Shown: in pieces, positions 19,849 to 30,886 of the stretch | How positions within the stretch are numbered: the stretch's first letter is position 1 | Layout of the letters: the number at the start of each line of letters is the position of its first letter | NCBI GenBank assembly: GCA_902526175.1 | Contig: CABZJY010000001.1 | Coordinates: 156,086 to 220,085, forward strand | Direction of reading: 5' to 3' | Source of the DNA: an uncultured Alphaproteobacteria bacterium | GTDB taxonomy: Bacteria; Pseudomonadota; Alphaproteobacteria; Methylaequorales; Methylaequoraceae | DNA: 64,000 nucleotides | Notes under the pieces: generated by a model | The model's input: only the letters and a program-made list of their open reading frames with translations | What the model was told of the DNA's origin: nothing | The model's database searches: none | Translations under genes and position numbers: made by a program

Positions 19849-19960
19849 TTTTAGACCTATTTAAATAATTTTTTTATATCAATTTATACAATCTTAGTTT
19901 ATTTTTCTATATGAATGATTATTTTAGATATTAATAATTTATTTTAAAATTTTAAATTTT

Positions 19961-19975
19961 ATGCTAAATTAGCAT
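19961..19975. repeat. Short perfect inverted repeat upstream of mlaA
   Basis: ATGCTA, a 3-nt spacer and TAGCAT form a perfect 6-bp inverted repeat 20 nt before the mlaA start. It lies in the 146-bp gap between divergent metF and mlaA. It could be an operator or a leader hairpin; AT-rich DNA also produces such repeats by chance. The rest of the gap shows only AT-rich promoter-like sequence, and I see no SAM riboswitch motif on the metF side. Confidence 0.3.
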
Positions 19976-19994
19976 TTGTGTTAGATACTATATT

Positions 19995-20900
19995 ATGAAA
20001 TATCTTTTTAATAAATACTATATATTGTTTTTTGGGTTAATTTTAACCATATCCGGCTGTACCACAAATAATCTAGCTGAAAATAGCAATAGCAATGATC
20101 CTTTTGAGCAAACTAATAGAGATATATTTAAGTTTAATAACGGTGTAGATGATTATTTTTTTAAACCAGTGGCACGCGGCTGGAGAAAGTTACCTTCATT
20201 TCCTAGAGATAATTTGGCAAATTTAGCTGAAACAGCATACGCACCGTTAAGCCTCGCAAATGCAATGTTACAGTTTGATACGGAGGGAGCAAGCGTTATA
20301 ATTAGAAGACTGCTAATTAACCTTACTTTTGGTATTGGAGGTATGTATGATGTCGCAAGTACTGAAGAATTTGGAAATATAGAAAAAAGAGAAGAGGATT
20401 TTGGTCAAACATTAGCTGTTTATGGTTTTTCTGATGGACCATATATAATGCTTCCTATATTTGGGCCATCAAACCTTAGAGATTCTTTTGGCAGAGTTGT
20501 TGATGCTGTATTTAATCCAATGACATTTGCATTTAGAATGCAAAATATTGGATTGGAAGGCAGATTAAGTCAACCAGTTGTTGCAGGGGTTGAGAAAAGA
20601 GAAACCTATTTAGATTATATGGAAGAAATAGAAGAAAGTTCTCTTGATTACTATGCAACAATAAAGAGTCTTTATATGCAGAAAAGAAAAAAAGATATTA
20701 AAAATGGAAAAGGTAGTATTGAGTCTAAAATTAATTATGAATTAGATGAAAACTGGGATGTGGGCTCTGATTCATTAATACAAAATCCTACTAAAGCATT
20801 TTTAGAACCAGAAATGGAGAAAAAAGTTGACTACATTGACGATCTTCCTTCATCTAATCACCCAAAATTTAACGAGGAAACCATTTATCTTACTAACTAA
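19995..20900 (+). CDS. mlaA: Phospholipid-transport outer membrane lipoprotein MlaA (VacJ)
   Basis: MlaA sits in the outer membrane and removes misplaced phospholipids from the outer leaflet for retrograde transport. The 301-residue product has a lipoprotein signal ending ISGC (Cys22). It then has the VacJ core: DPFEQTNRDIFKFNNGVDDYFFKPVARGWR, TFGIGGMYDVAS, EDFGQTLAVYGFSDGPYIMLPIFGPSN and RDSFGR. The C-terminal roughly 60 residues are an extra acidic tail beyond the core. mlaC follows after 2 nt. The inner-membrane mlaFED genes are not in the window. Confidence 0.95.
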   Translation: MKYLFNKYYILFFGLILTISGCTTNNLAENSNSNDPFEQTNRDIFKFNNGVDDYFFKPVARGWRKLPSFPRDNLANLAETAYAPLSLANAMLQFDTEGASVIIRRLLINLTFGIGGMYDVASTEEFGNIEKREEDFGQTLAVYGFSDGPYIMLPIFGPSNLRDSFGRVVDAVFNPMTFAFRMQNIGLEGRLSQPVVAGVEKRETYLDYMEEIEESSLDYYATIKSLYMQKRKKDIKNGKGSIESKINYELDENWDVGSDSLIQNPTKAFLEPEMEKKVDYIDDLPSSNHPKFNEETIYLTN

Positions 20901-20902
20901 AA

Positions 20903-21496
20903 ATGTTAAAAAAATCTTCTTTTTTTCTTATTTTTTTATTTCCCTTTTTTGTTTCATCCAAAGATCCATTAACCAGTAGTAGAATATTTATTGAAAATTT
21001 GGGAAGTAAAGTTATTAAAACTGTTGCTGACAAAACCCTTGATGACAAAGTTAGGGAAAAAAACTTCAGAAAACTATACAATGAAGCTTTTGATAACAAA
21101 TATATATCAAAATTTGTTTTAGGGAGACACTGGAAAAAAATTGATGAAAAAACAAAAAAGATTTTTTTTACTTCGTTCAATGATTATCTAGTTATGGTTT
21201 ATGCTCCAAAATTCAAAGGATGGAGTGGAACATTTAAAACCACAAAATCTTCCCAAATAAAAAAAAATTTATATCTTGTTGAAATGAAACTAATTAATTC
21301 AAAAGATTCACCTTCTTTGAAACTTGATTGGAGAATGTACCTTAATTCTAAAAATGAATTTAAAATTTTAGATGTAAATATTGATGGTGTAAGTATGCTT
21401 GTTACACAAAGGGCAGAATTTATTTCGGTAATTAAAAATAGTCCAGAAGGTGTGATGGGACTTATAAAAAAAATGAAAACAAAAACAAATTCTTAA
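20903..21496 (+). CDS. mlaC: Periplasmic phospholipid-binding protein MlaC
   Basis: MlaC shuttles phospholipid between MlaA and the inner-membrane MlaFEDB complex. The 197-residue product has an N-terminal signal peptide (MLKKSSFFLIFLFPFFVSS). The MlaC/Ttg2D fold features follow: FVLGRHWKKIDEKTKKIFFTSFNDYL, YAPKFKGWSG, DWRMYLNSKNEFKILDVNIDGVS and TQRAEFISVI. Its place directly behind mlaA supports the call. A tRNA gene on the opposite strand follows after 27 nt. Confidence 0.92.
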   Translation: MLKKSSFFLIFLFPFFVSSKDPLTSSRIFIENLGSKVIKTVADKTLDDKVREKNFRKLYNEAFDNKYISKFVLGRHWKKIDEKTKKIFFTSFNDYLVMVYAPKFKGWSGTFKTTKSSQIKKNLYLVEMKLINSKDSPSLKLDWRMYLNSKNEFKILDVNIDGVSMLVTQRAEFISVIKNSPEGVMGLIKKMKTKTNS

Positions 21497-21523
21497 TTTG
21501 TAAATTAGTTTGTAGACGATATT

Positions 21524-21600
21524 TGGTAGGCCCGGAGGGACTTGAACCCCCGACAACACCGTTATGAGCGGTGCGTTCTAACCAACTGAACTACGGGCCT
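21524..21600 (-). tRNA. tRNA with CAT anticodon, probably tRNA-Ile(CAT)
   Basis: The minus strand folds as a full tRNA of 77 nt. It has a 7-bp acceptor stem (AGGCCCG with CGGGCCT), discriminator A, encoded CCA, D arm with GTTCAGTTGGTTAGAAC, anticodon arm CACCG-CTCATAA-CGGTG and T arm with GGTTCAAGTCC. The anticodon is CAT. The CACCGCTCATAACGGTG arm resembles the isoleucine tRNA of bacteria and plant mitochondria whose C34 is modified to lysidine by TilS. Elongator tRNA-Met is the alternative. A search with isotype models would settle it. Confidence 0.9.
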
Positions 21601-21685
21601 AGAGTTTTAAATCGAATACATGTAGATTTTACTGTTTACAAGAAAGTTTACAACAATAAATATTTTACCCCCTATTAATTTTAAC

Positions 21686-22114
21686 CTAGAGAACTTGACT
21701 ATTAACTAAATGGTAAGTAAATCTTGAAAAAAAATAGGAACAATTTAGCCCCACAATAAACATTATAAAAACCCTAAGTGATTCTTCCAAGCTCTCTCCT
21801 ATCCAATTTATAAATCTTTCAGATTTGGATACTTTAAGACAAACCTCAAGTAGCAATATAAATGAAAAAATAAAATTTATAACTTGAATACCCTGAGATC
21901 CTTTTAAAAAAAACATTAACATGCTAAATAAAATAAAAACGAAAGAGTATATAAAAAAGGGAAACAGGTAATGTCCTTTTTTAAACTTTGGTAAAAGCCT
22001 TATAATAAAGCTATCAATTTTAAATGCCTCAGCCACTAAGGATAGTACAGTAAGCAAGAGAAGGTGAAAGAATAAGCAAATAAAAATAGTTGTGATGATT
22101 ATATTAATTGTCAA
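21686..22114 (-). CDS. Unrecognised small membrane protein downstream of rpoD
   Basis: I do not recognise this 142-residue protein. It has about four hydrophobic segments (roughly residues 3-27, 47-70, 76-91 and 112-130) joined by short basic loops ([17 protein letters not shown]), which suggests an integral inner-membrane protein. It contains no motif I can name. Its start lies 11 nt inside the end of rpoD, so it is probably co-transcribed and translationally coupled with the sigma factor. The overlap and the coherent membrane pattern argue that it is real. No function is proposed. Confidence 0.65.
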   Translation of the reverse strand: MTINIIITTIFICLFFHLLLLTVLSLVAEAFKIDSFIIRLLPKFKKGHYLFPFFIYSFVFILFSMLMFFLKGSQGIQVINFIFSFILLLEVCLKVSKSERFINWIGESLEESLRVFIMFIVGLNCSYFFSRFTYHLVNSQVL

Positions 22115-24023
22115 GAAAGCTTCTTAGTTTTCTGGATCGACTTGGATGCTTAAGTTTTCTTAGGCCCTTAGCTTCAATTTGGCGTATCCTTTCTCTTGTT
22201 ACAGAAAATTGTTGTCCTACTTCTTCTAAAGTATGATCAGTATTCATACCAATTCCAAAACGCATTCTTAAAACTCTTTCTTCTCTTGGCGTTAAAGTGG
22301 ATAAAACGTTAGTAGTAGCTTCTCTAAGATTATTCTGAATAGCTGCATCAAGAGGTAGTTTGGTTTGTTTGTCTTCAATAAAATCACCAAGATGACTGTC
22401 ATCTTCATCACCTACAGGCGTTTCCAAACTAATAGGCTCTTTAGCAATTTTAAGGACTTTTCGCACCTTGTCCAATGGCATTCCTAATCTTTTTGCTAGT
22501 TCTTCTGGCTGAGGCTCAATACCATTTTCATTTAGTAATTGTCTAGATACCCTTACTAATTTACTGATCGTTTCAATCATATGAACTGGTATTCTTATCG
22601 TCCTTGCTTGATCAGCAATTGACCTGGTAATAGCCTGTCTGATCCACCAAGTTGCATATGTAGAAAATTTGTACCCTCTCCTGTACTCAAATTTATCTAC
22701 AGCTTTCATTAAACCAATATTACCTTCTTGGATTAAATCAAGAAATTGGAGACCTCTATTAGTATATTTCTTCGCAATTGATATAACGAGTCTAAGGTTT
22801 GCCTCAATCATTTCCTTTTTTGCTTTATTAGACTGATTAACTCCATTCTTCACTTTTTGAGATGATTGAGTTATTTCTTCAAGTGTCATTGAAGTTTTTT
22901 CAGTAATCTCATGAAGTGCATCGAAAATTTCTAGAACTTCTTTAGATTTAGAAAATTTAACCCAACTAGTTTTTTTTCTTCTTGATAAATTTTTTAACCA
23001 TGACTTATTTAAAACATTAGAATTATACTCTTCATAAAACTCTGATTCGGAAATTTTCTTTTTTTTCGCAATATTAAAAATTTTACTCTCTAAAATCTTT
23101 ATATTTCTGCCACAATCGTATAATTCTTCAACTATATCATCTATTCTACTTTGATTGATAAATAAAGATTTTACAATTTCTGAGATTTCGAATTTTAACT
23201 TTTCAAATTTCTTAGTTTTTTTTTCTTCGATATTCTTGTTAATATATTTGTGATGCAAATTTTCAATTTGTATTTTTTTAAGTTCTTTATATTTTCTCGA
23301 GAACTTTTTTAATTTGTCTAATAGAATTGGTTTTAAGTTCTCTTCCTTTTCTAATATAGAAAGTTCATTAATATCATCAGATTCAAAATCTGTATTCTCT
23401 TCATTTTCGTCTTCGGATTCGTTATCTTCTTGATAAATATCCTCCTGGTTTTGTTCATCTTGCTCAAATAATTCATCCTTCTCTCCAGAGATAGATCTAT
23501 AGGTTGCATCCAAATCGATTAAATCACGAAGAGGTTTTTCACCTTTTGAATAAATATTAAAAAATTCATCAATATATTTCATTGATAGAAAACAGCTTGA
23601 AAAGGAATTAATGGTTTGTTTCTTTCCTTCTTCAATCCTTTTTGCAATATCAATTTCACCTTGTCTTGAAAGAAGGTCGACATTACCCATTTCTTTTAGG
23701 TACATTCGTACTGGATCATCTGTTTTTCCAGTGTCTTCGTCTTTACTATCAATAATATCTTGCCTATCTTCATCCTCTCTACTTTCTTCATTTTCATAAA
23801 TTTGAATACCCATAGAGGTTATTTTAGATTGGAATTCCTCAATACTGTCTGAAGATTCATGGGCCAACTCACTCTCGATTTCTGATAGATTTATGTAACC
23901 TAACTTTTTAGCTTTTAAAATAAGTTTTTGCTTCAAGTCATTTGTTTGGTCTATTATTGGGGCCTCTTGTTTGATGGAGGGAGATTCTGAATTCTTCTCG
24001 TCTGTTTTAGTGTTCTTTGTCAT
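22104..24023 (-). CDS. rpoD: RNA polymerase primary sigma factor (sigma-70)
   Basis: This is the housekeeping sigma factor. The 639-residue protein has an N-terminal region 1.1-like part and [22 protein letters not shown] (region 1.2). A long acidic non-conserved region follows (about 170-400). Region 2 is [39 protein letters not shown] with [17 protein letters not shown]. Region 3 and region 4 ([32 protein letters not shown]) complete it. It lies behind dnaG, the conserved macromolecular-synthesis order, with an 89-bp gap that may carry its own promoter. Confidence 0.97.
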   Translation of the reverse strand: MTKNTKTDEKNSESPSIKQEAPIIDQTNDLKQKLILKAKKLGYINLSEIESELAHESSDSIEEFQSKITSMGIQIYENEESREDEDRQDIIDSKDEDTGKTDDPVRMYLKEMGNVDLLSRQGEIDIAKRIEEGKKQTINSFSSCFLSMKYIDEFFNIYSKGEKPLRDLIDLDATYRSISGEKDELFEQDEQNQEDIYQEDNESEDENEENTDFESDDINELSILEKEENLKPILLDKLKKFSRKYKELKKIQIENLHHKYINKNIEEKKTKKFEKLKFEISEIVKSLFINQSRIDDIVEELYDCGRNIKILESKIFNIAKKKKISESEFYEEYNSNVLNKSWLKNLSRRKKTSWVKFSKSKEVLEIFDALHEITEKTSMTLEEITQSSQKVKNGVNQSNKAKKEMIEANLRLVISIAKKYTNRGLQFLDLIQEGNIGLMKAVDKFEYRRGYKFSTYATWWIRQAITRSIADQARTIRIPVHMIETISKLVRVSRQLLNENGIEPQPEELAKRLGMPLDKVRKVLKIAKEPISLETPVGDEDDSHLGDFIEDKQTKLPLDAAIQNNLREATTNVLSTLTPREERVLRMRFGIGMNTDHTLEEVGQQFSVTRERIRQIEAKGLRKLKHPSRSRKLRSFLDN

Positions 24024-24112
24024 ATTTAATAAATAGGTTAGATTGCTTGAAAAACAATGATTCTGAAATATAATTCTGTTACATGAACTTATGATGAATA
24101 TTAAAAAAAAGT

Positions 24113-25858
24113 CTATTTGCTTTTTATTTTATTAATTTCTTTAGATAGATTTTCATATTTTTTAATATATTCTTCAGAATTTTCACTTTCTTTGCTTTGT
24201 AGTATTTCTTTCTTTAGTTTTTCTCGTTCATTTAAAAGCATTGGCAGTCTTAGATTTAGTATAATATCTCTTAAAAATAATTTTTTGTTCTCATAATCTA
24301 AGTGTTTAAAATGCGTATTTTTTACATAGTTAAATTTTTTCCACTCTGATTCATTTAACTTTTCTTTAATTTGATCAATATCCTTTGAATTAGAAAAGTA
24401 AAAACTTAAAATATCAGATTTATTTTTATTAAGAGTGGGGTCATTGAACATAATTGCATCGATTTGTTCAATAAAATCTGTTGACAATTCTTTTTCAAAA
24501 ATTAAAAAACTTAAAACAATATATTCATTTATATTTTTAAATTTCTCAAAACTTTCTTTGTTATCAGATTTTTTTAAAGATTTTTTGCTGATTATCTTTC
24601 TTTTATTCCAAAAATAATCATTCCTTTTGGAGATTAAATATTTATAGTATTCCTGAGATAGATTTGAATCATTAATTGAGGAGGTAATTTTTTTAATTCT
24701 GCTCTCAATTAATGCACTATATTCAGGTGTTATATTATCAGTTTCATCTAAAATATTGCTCCAAATTAAATCAGATAAATTTAAAGATTGGTTAGAGTAA
24801 TTGTAAAATTCCTCCTTACTATTTTTCTGAATAAAACTATCAGGGTCGTCTCCATCAGGTAGAGTCATAAACTTCATAGTTTTTCCAGGTTTCAAAAATT
24901 TTAAAATCTTTAATGATAATTGATTCATAGCCCTAAGCCCTGCATTATCTCCGTCATAACACATAATTGGATTATTAGTGTAACTCCAAATTTTTTCAAT
25001 CTGAGTTTGTGATAAACTTGTACCGAGTGTTGCAACTGAATTATCTACTTTTTTTGAATATAGAGAAATAACATCAAGATACCCCTCAACTAAAAAGAGG
25101 TTATTTCTATTTTTTATTGATTCTTTATTTTGCCATAACCCATAGATGTTGTCACTTTTCTTAAAAAGAATACTTTCAGGTGAATTGATGTATTTTATCT
25201 TAGAATTAACTATTGTCCTCCCCCCAAATCCCACAACTTTACCTAGCATATTATAAATAGGAAAAGTTATTCTATTTTGAAACCTCAAGAAAAGTCGTTT
25301 ATCTTCATTTGACTCAATGATAAGTCCAGCCTCTTTGATATCATTTTCAGAGAAACCTTTTAGATTCAAAATTTTATTAAAATTTCCCAGATCTTGGTTA
25401 CATAATCCAATATTAAATTTTTTTATAGAAGAATGATCAATTCCTCTTTTTTTCAAATAATTTCTGGCAAAACTATTATTTTCTAAGTTAGCTTTGAAAA
25501 CTTGATTGATATTGGCTAGTAAATTGTAAAGGTTTGTAATCTTACCAATTTCTTTGCTAGAGACTGTTTTTAATTCTATTCCTAAATAATCTGCAATTAT
25601 CTTAAGCGCTTCTTGAAAAGAAATATTTTTATATTTTTTTAAAAATGTAAATACATTACCTCCAACACCACAACCAAAACAGTAAAACAAACCCTTTTCG
25701 TTGCTTACAGAAAATGAAGGTGTTTTTTCATTATGAAATGGACATTTACCTACAAAAGAATTGCCTCTTTTCTCTAGTGAAATGAAATTTGAAAGATAAT
25801 CTGAAAGATTAATTTTATTTTTGAATTGTTGTAATATATCCTCAGCTGAATTTTTCAT
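24113..25858 (-). CDS. dnaG: DNA primase
   Basis: DnaG makes RNA primers for replication. The 581-residue product has the CHC2 zinc finger (Cys39, His42, Cys60, Cys63), the RNA-polymerase core ([32 protein letters not shown]) and the TOPRIM segment with LVEGYLDV and [11 protein letters not shown]. The C-terminal helicase-binding region (after about residue 420) is poorly conserved and lysine rich. Its ATG overlaps the yqeY stop by 1 nt (TGATG), so the two are translationally coupled. Confidence 0.97.
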   Translation of the reverse strand: MKNSAEDILQQFKNKINLSDYLSNFISLEKRGNSFVGKCPFHNEKTPSFSVSNEKGLFYCFGCGVGGNVFTFLKKYKNISFQEALKIIADYLGIELKTVSSKEIGKITNLYNLLANINQVFKANLENNSFARNYLKKRGIDHSSIKKFNIGLCNQDLGNFNKILNLKGFSENDIKEAGLIIESNEDKRLFLRFQNRITFPIYNMLGKVVGFGGRTIVNSKIKYINSPESILFKKSDNIYGLWQNKESIKNRNNLFLVEGYLDVISLYSKKVDNSVATLGTSLSQTQIEKIWSYTNNPIMCYDGDNAGLRAMNQLSLKILKFLKPGKTMKFMTLPDGDDPDSFIQKNSKEEFYNYSNQSLNLSDLIWSNILDETDNITPEYSALIESRIKKITSSINDSNLSQEYYKYLISKRNDYFWNKRKIISKKSLKKSDNKESFEKFKNINEYIVLSFLIFEKELSTDFIEQIDAIMFNDPTLNKNKSDILSFYFSNSKDIDQIKEKLNESEWKKFNYVKNTHFKHLDYENKKLFLRDIILNLRLPMLLNEREKLKKEILQSKESENSEEYIKKYENLSKEINKIKSK

Positions 25859-26319
25859 CAGCTAAGTATTTTTTTTCCAAAATCTGCAGCTTTTTTCATA
25901 TCAAATTGTCCAGGGTATCTTTCCTTAACAAGTTGCATGAGTTTACCCAAGTCTTTAATTGATTCAGCTTGTACTTCCTCTACTAATTCTTGAATAATTT
26001 TTTTTATGTCTTCATCATTCATTTGTGTAGGTAAAAATTGACTAATAATCTTAATTTCACTTTCTTCTCTTTGACTTAACTCAACCCTCCCAGCATCATC
26101 GTAAATTTTTTTACTGTCTTTTCTTTGTTTAATCATACTTTGAAATAAATTGAAAATCTCAGAATCAGGCGTATCGCCCTCCTTTTTTTTGGTTCTATTT
26201 TCTATATCTCTATCTTTTAATGCAGCTATAATCAGTCTAATAGTAGCAACCGCAATCTCATCTTTATTTTTAATACCATTTTCTAAAGCACTTTTGAGCT
26301 TTTGTCTTAAATCAACCAT
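25858..26319 (-). CDS. yqeY: GatB/YqeY domain protein
   Basis: This 153-residue protein is the YqeY family, related to the tail domain of the GatB amidotransferase subunit; its exact role is not established. Visible marks are LKSALENGIKNKDEIAVATIRLIIAALKD, MIKQRKDSKKIYDDAGR, EESEIKIISQFLPTQM and DLGKLMQLVKERYPGQFDMKKAADF. The yqeY-dnaG-rpoD order is common in Alphaproteobacteria. It is divergent from carA across a 115-bp gap. Confidence 0.93.
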   Translation of the reverse strand: MVDLRQKLKSALENGIKNKDEIAVATIRLIIAALKDRDIENRTKKKEGDTPDSEIFNLFQSMIKQRKDSKKIYDDAGRVELSQREESEIKIISQFLPTQMNDEDIKKIIQELVEEVQAESIKDLGKLMQLVKERYPGQFDMKKAADFGKKILS

Positions 26320-26382
26320 ATTTTTTCAATGTTAAAAATAGATAACTGACATAAAACTATTTATAAATCAAGTTTAAATAAA

Positions 26383-26411
26383 TAGAATTACTTTCTTGAA
26401 TTTTCTATAAT
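26383..26411 (+). promoter_or_regulatory. Candidate promoter of the carAB operon
   Basis: A perfect -10 TATAAT at 26406-26411 is preceded, with a 17-nt spacer, by TAGAAT (26383-26388), a weak -35. It lies 23 nt before the carA start in the divergent yqeY-carA gap. In such AT-rich DNA a TATAAT match alone is weak evidence. I see no attenuator or pyrimidine/arginine operator that I can name. Confidence 0.4.
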
Positions 26412-26434
26412 CCAGAGTGTATATTAAAAATTAA

Positions 26435-27604
26435 ATGAATAAACCTAAACTTTTGTCATCTCCCAAAAAAAGTATTTTACTTCTAGAAAATGGAGAATTT
26501 TATTATGGTTCTGGAGTTGGAGCATATGGAACAACAATAGGAGAAATTTGTTTCAATACATCTATAACAGGTTATCAAGAAATAATGACCGATCCCTCCT
26601 ACAAAGGGCAAATAATTACTTTCACCTTTCCTCATATTGGAATAACAGGTGTTAATAGAAATGATTATGAAAGTGATAAAATTTTTGCTTCTGGTTGTAT
26701 AGTTAATAATCCCTTTTCAATAACATCAAATTTTAGATCTGAGAATAGTTTTGACAATTGGTTAAAAACCCATAACAAAATATGTATTACAGGTATTGAT
26801 ACAAGAGAACTTACACAAAAAATTAGAGATAATGGATATTTTAAAGTTTTAATTTCTACAAATATCGAGGGTAAATATTGTGTAAAAAAACTCATGTCAG
26901 AACTAGAGGATCATCCAAGTTTAGAATCAAATGATATGGCAACAGATATATCAACAAAAACTATTTTTGAATGGTCAAATGGGAAAAAAAAAAAAATTGA
27001 TGGTAATTTTTCAAATTTAAAAAAATCCAAATTTATTGCAGTTTTAGATTTTGGTATAAAAGCAAATATCTTAAATTTACTTGAACTTACTGGTTATCAA
27101 GTAATTGTTTTCCCAGTTTCTTACAAATCTGAAAATATAGTGAAACTTAAACCCTGTGGTATTTTTTTATCAAATGGCCCTGGTGATCCAAAGTCTACGT
27201 ATTACAGGAATAAAAGTAATCTTGATTTTTTATTTGGAAAAAAAATCCCTATTTTTGGTATTTGTCTGGGTCATCAGATTTTGGCTCTCGCGCATAATGC
27301 AATCACAGAAAAAATGCATCACGGACACAGAGGAGCAAATCATCCAATTAAAAATCTTTTAAATCAAAATGTAGAAATAACTGTTCAAAATCATGGTTTT
27401 GTTGTTTCTAGAACAGGAATTCCAGATAATATTGAAATTACCCATAAATCACTTTTTGACAACACTATTGCAGGACTAAGAATAAAAAATAAGCCGTTTT
27501 TTTCTGTACAGTATCACCCTGAAGCATCGCCAGGTCCAAGAGATAGTAGATATTTATTCAAACAATTCAGAAAAGAAATAGATAAATATGCCAAGAAGAA
27601 CTAA
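26435..27604 (+). CDS. carA: Carbamoyl-phosphate synthase small (glutaminase) subunit
   Basis: CarA hydrolyses glutamine and passes ammonia to CarB to make carbamoyl phosphate for pyrimidines and arginine. The 389-residue product has the N-terminal CarA domain ([29 protein letters not shown]). The class I glutamine amidotransferase domain has the nucleophile Cys277 in GICLGHQ and the histidine of [13 protein letters not shown] 13-A run at 26984-26996 lies in the linker between domains. The gene overlaps carB by 17 nt. Confidence 0.97.
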   Translation: MNKPKLLSSPKKSILLLENGEFYYGSGVGAYGTTIGEICFNTSITGYQEIMTDPSYKGQIITFTFPHIGITGVNRNDYESDKIFASGCIVNNPFSITSNFRSENSFDNWLKTHNKICITGIDTRELTQKIRDNGYFKVLISTNIEGKYCVKKLMSELEDHPSLESNDMATDISTKTIFEWSNGKKKKIDGNFSNLKKSKFIAVLDFGIKANILNLLELTGYQVIVFPVSYKSENIVKLKPCGIFLSNGPGDPKSTYYRNKSNLDFLFGKKIPIFGICLGHQILALAHNAITEKMHHGHRGANHPIKNLLNQNVEITVQNHGFVVSRTGIPDNIEITHKSLFDNTIAGLRIKNKPFFSVQYHPEASPGPRDSRYLFKQFRKEIDKYAKKN

Positions 27605-30600
27605 TTTGAAATCAATAATGATTATTGGAGCTGGTCCTATAGTAATTGGCCAAGCTTGTGAATTTGATTATTCTGGTACACAAGCTTGTAAAGCATTAAA
27701 GGAAGAGGGTTTTAGAGTAATTTTAGTAAATTCTAATCCTGCTACAATTATGACCGATCCAGATATGGCAGATTCAACGTATATTGAACCACTTACTGTA
27801 GAACATCTAGAGCCCATAATAAAAAGAGAGAAACCAGATGCCCTTTTATCAACAATGGGGGGACAAACAGCACTAAATATTTCAATTGAATTAGAAAAAA
27901 AAAAAATTTTAAAAAAATATGGTGTTGAATTAATTGGAGCATCTAGGAAGGTGATTGAAAAGGCTGAAGATAGAAATATTTTCAAAAAAGCAATGAAAAA
28001 AATTGGTTTGTCAACAGCCATTGGTTTTACTGTAAATTCGATCTCTGAGGGTAGGAAAGCAATAAAAAGTGTTGGCTACCCTGCAATTCTTCGTCCCTCT
28101 TTTACACTTGGTGGAACAGGAGGAGGTGTAGTCAATAATGAAAAAGAATTTATATCTACATTAAAGAAAGGATTATCAAATTCTCCTATCAATGAGGTTT
28201 TAATTGAAGAATCAGTTTTGGGTTGGAAAGAGTACGAAATGGAAGTTGTTAGAGATAAAAATGATAACTGCATAATAATTTGTTCTATAGAAAATATTGA
28301 TCCAATGGGGGTTCACACTGGTGATTCAATGACAGTTGCTCCAGCATTAACACTAACAGATAAAGAATTACAAGAAATGAGAACTGAATCAATAATGATT
28401 CTTAGAGAAATTGGAGTTGAAACTGGTGGTTCCAATGTACAATTTGCTGTGAATCCTAAAAACGGAAAAAGAATTGTAATTGAAATGAATCCCAGGGTTT
28501 CTAGATCCTCTGCCTTAGCATCCAAAGCCACTGGATTTCCTATTGCAAGAATAGCAACAAAGCTTGCGATTGGTTACTCATTAGATGAACTTAGGAATGA
28601 GATAACCAAAATAACTCCAGCTTCTTTTGAACCCACTATTGATTATATTGTAACTAAAATACCAAGATTCACATTTGAAAAATTTAGTCGTACTGAAGCA
28701 ATTCTTGGAACTGCTATGAAATCAATTGGAGAGTGCATGTCAATCGGAAGGAGTTTTAAAGAATCTTTTCAAAAAGCTTTGAGGAGCCTAGAGATTGGTA
28801 TCACAGGATTAGAAGTTCCTAACGAAATTCAGGTTAAAAAAAAATCAGAATTATTAAAGCTTCTTGAAAAAAGACTTCCATACAAATTTTTATTGATAGC
28901 TGAGTGCCTAAGAAGGGGCATATCAATAAAAAAAATATGTCAAATCACAAAGTATGATTTGTGGTTTGTTAATCAAATATTTGAACTAATTTCCATCGAG
29001 GAAAAAATTAGAGGTAAAAAAATTAATAAATTAGAGTACAGAAATTTAAAAAGCGATGGTTTCTCTGATAAAAGAATTTTACAACTTTCATCATTATCAC
29101 AAAAACAACTGACAAATCTTAGAATACAATCTAAAGTAAGGCCCTCTTTTAGAAGTGTTGACACATGTGCTGGAGAATTTCCTGCAAAAACACCGTACAT
29201 GTACTCTTCATATGTAAATTCACATAATTGTAACAGATTTGAAAAAGAAATTGATATTTCAACCAAAAAAAAAGTTGTCATAATTGGTGGTGGTCCAAAT
29301 AGAATAGGTCAGGGAATTGAGTTTGATTATTGTTGCGTTCATGCTTCCTTTGCTTTGAAAGAGTTAGGAATTGAATCAATTATGATAAACTGTAACCCTG
29401 AAACAGTCTCAACTGATTTTGATATATCTGATAGATTGTATTTTGAACCACTTGATGAAGAGTCAGTTCTTGAAATTTGTATTGCAGAGAGAGAAAAAGG
29501 CACACTTCTTGGAGTCATTGTTCAATTAGGTGGTCAAACGCCCTTAAAATTAGCTAAATTTCTAAATCAAAAAGGTATCAAAATTTTAGGAACCTCATTT
29601 GATTCAATTGATCTAGCGGAGGATCGAGATCGTTTTAAAAAATTAATCAGTAACTTAAAATTAAATCAACCACATAATGCAATTGCAAATAACTTTTTAG
29701 AAGCCAAAAAACATATTAAAATAATTGGTTTTCCTGTTGTAGTTCGACCTTCTTATGTACTTGGAGGCAGAGCGATGCAGATAATATATGATTCTAATGA
29801 ACTTGAGAAATACTTTCAAAAAGAAAAGAACCATGTTAAGTCGATACTTATTGATAAGTTTCTAAACGATGCAAAAGAAATTGATGTTGATGCAATTAGT
29901 GATGGAAAAGAAACCTTTATTGCTGGAATCTTGGAGCATATTGAAGAGGCTGGAATTCACTCTGGTGATTCAGCATGTTCATTACCTCCACAAACCCTAA
30001 GTAAAAAAAATATCTCATTCATAGAAGAAATTACTTGCAAAATAGCAAAAAAACTTAAAATCATTGGGTATATTAATATACAGTTTGCAATCAAAGATAA
30101 TCAAATCTACTTAATTGAGGTAAATCCCAGAGCAAGTAGAACAATACCATTTATTGCAAAATCAATAGGAGTTCCAATTGCAAAAATTGCAACAAAAATA
30201 ATTCTTGGGCATGAAATAAGAGAGCTTAATTTAAAAACCAAGACCGCTAATTACGTCAGTGTAAAAGAATCAGTATTTCCATTTGATAAATTTCCTGGTG
30301 AGGATATCGTTTTAGGCCCTGAAATGAAATCTACAGGAGAAGTGATGGGAATAGATCAAAATTTTCCTCTGGCTTTTGTTAAATCTCAAATTTCTTCAGG
30401 TAATAATCTTCCAGAAAAAGGTACAGTTTTTCTTTCAGTTAAAGATGAAGATAAGGAAAATATTATTTTAATGTCACAAATACTACAAAAACTCAACTTT
30501 AAATTAATCGGCACAAACGGAACGGCAGAGTTTCTTAATAAATTTTCAGTTAATATTGATAGAGTTAATAAGGTTGCTGAAGGGCCACCCCACATTGTCG

Positions 30601-30815
30601 ACAAAATAGAAGGTAATGAAATACAACTTATTATTAATACAACGCAGGATTCTCAATCACTTAAAGATAGCCATTCAATCCGAAGCGCAGCAGTAAGGTT
30701 TAAAATACCTTATTTTACTACAATTTCAGCAGCAAAATTAGCAATAACTGGAATTGGAGTAATAAAAGGTAAAAAAACTGCTGTGAAATCTTTACAAGAA
30801 TATTATAAGAATTAA
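27588..30815 (+). CDS. carB: Carbamoyl-phosphate synthase large subunit
   Basis: CarB combines bicarbonate, ammonia and two ATP. The 1075-residue product shows the two homologous ATP-grasp halves: [19 protein letters not shown] and [19 protein letters not shown] in the first, [18 protein letters not shown] and [17 protein letters not shown] in the second. An oligomerisation region lies between them, and a C-terminal methylglyoxal-synthase-like allosteric domain (from about 935) completes it. Full length and intact. It overlaps carA by 17 nt. Confidence 0.98.
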   Translation: MPRRTNLKSIMIIGAGPIVIGQACEFDYSGTQACKALKEEGFRVILVNSNPATIMTDPDMADSTYIEPLTVEHLEPIIKREKPDALLSTMGGQTALNISIELEKKKILKKYGVELIGASRKVIEKAEDRNIFKKAMKKIGLSTAIGFTVNSISEGRKAIKSVGYPAILRPSFTLGGTGGGVVNNEKEFISTLKKGLSNSPINEVLIEESVLGWKEYEMEVVRDKNDNCIIICSIENIDPMGVHTGDSMTVAPALTLTDKELQEMRTESIMILREIGVETGGSNVQFAVNPKNGKRIVIEMNPRVSRSSALASKATGFPIARIATKLAIGYSLDELRNEITKITPASFEPTIDYIVTKIPRFTFEKFSRTEAILGTAMKSIGECMSIGRSFKESFQKALRSLEIGITGLEVPNEIQVKKKSELLKLLEKRLPYKFLLIAECLRRGISIKKICQITKYDLWFVNQIFELISIEEKIRGKKINKLEYRNLKSDGFSDKRILQLSSLSQKQLTNLRIQSKVRPSFRSVDTCAGEFPAKTPYMYSSYVNSHNCNRFEKEIDISTKKKVVIIGGGPNRIGQGIEFDYCCVHASFALKELGIESIMINCNPETVSTDFDISDRLYFEPLDEESVLEICIAEREKGTLLGVIVQLGGQTPLKLAKFLNQKGIKILGTSFDSIDLAEDRDRFKKLISNLKLNQPHNAIANNFLEAKKHIKIIGFPVVVRPSYVLGGRAMQIIYDSNELEKYFQKEKNHVKSILIDKFLNDAKEIDVDAISDGKETFIAGILEHIEEAGIHSGDSACSLPPQTLSKKNISFIEEITCKIAKKLKIIGYINIQFAIKDNQIYLIEVNPRASRTIPFIAKSIGVPIAKIATKIILGHEIRELNLKTKTANYVSVKESVFPFDKFPGEDIVLGPEMKSTGEVMGIDQNFPLAFVKSQISSGNNLPEKGTVFLSVKDEDKENIILMSQILQKLNFKLIGTNGTAEFLNKFSVNIDRVNKVAEGPPHIVDKIEGNEIQLIINTTQDSQSLKDSHSIRSAAVRFKIPYFTTISAAKLAITGIGVIKGKKTAVKSLQEYYKN

Positions 30816-30842
30816 TTCTAACTGATCTATTTTTAGGCGTAG

Positions 30843-30867
30843 AAAAAAAAAAAAAAAATTATATAAT
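30843..30867 (+). promoter_or_regulatory. Poly-A tract and -10-like element upstream of greA
   Basis: In the 71-bp carB-greA gap a run of 16 A (30843-30858) is followed by TATAAT (30862-30867), 19 nt before the greA ATG. The tract could act as an upstream-element-like enhancer of a greA promoter, but no -35 is visible at the right distance. The call rests on the -10 match only. Confidence 0.35.
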
Positions 30868-30886
30868 ATCCCTCTAGGATAGTTAT

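Noticed and set aside
19864..19994. SAM riboswitch upstream of metF or mlaA
   Set aside because: No GC-bearing stems or conserved SAM-I, SAM-II or SAM-V core sequences are visible; the region is almost pure AT.
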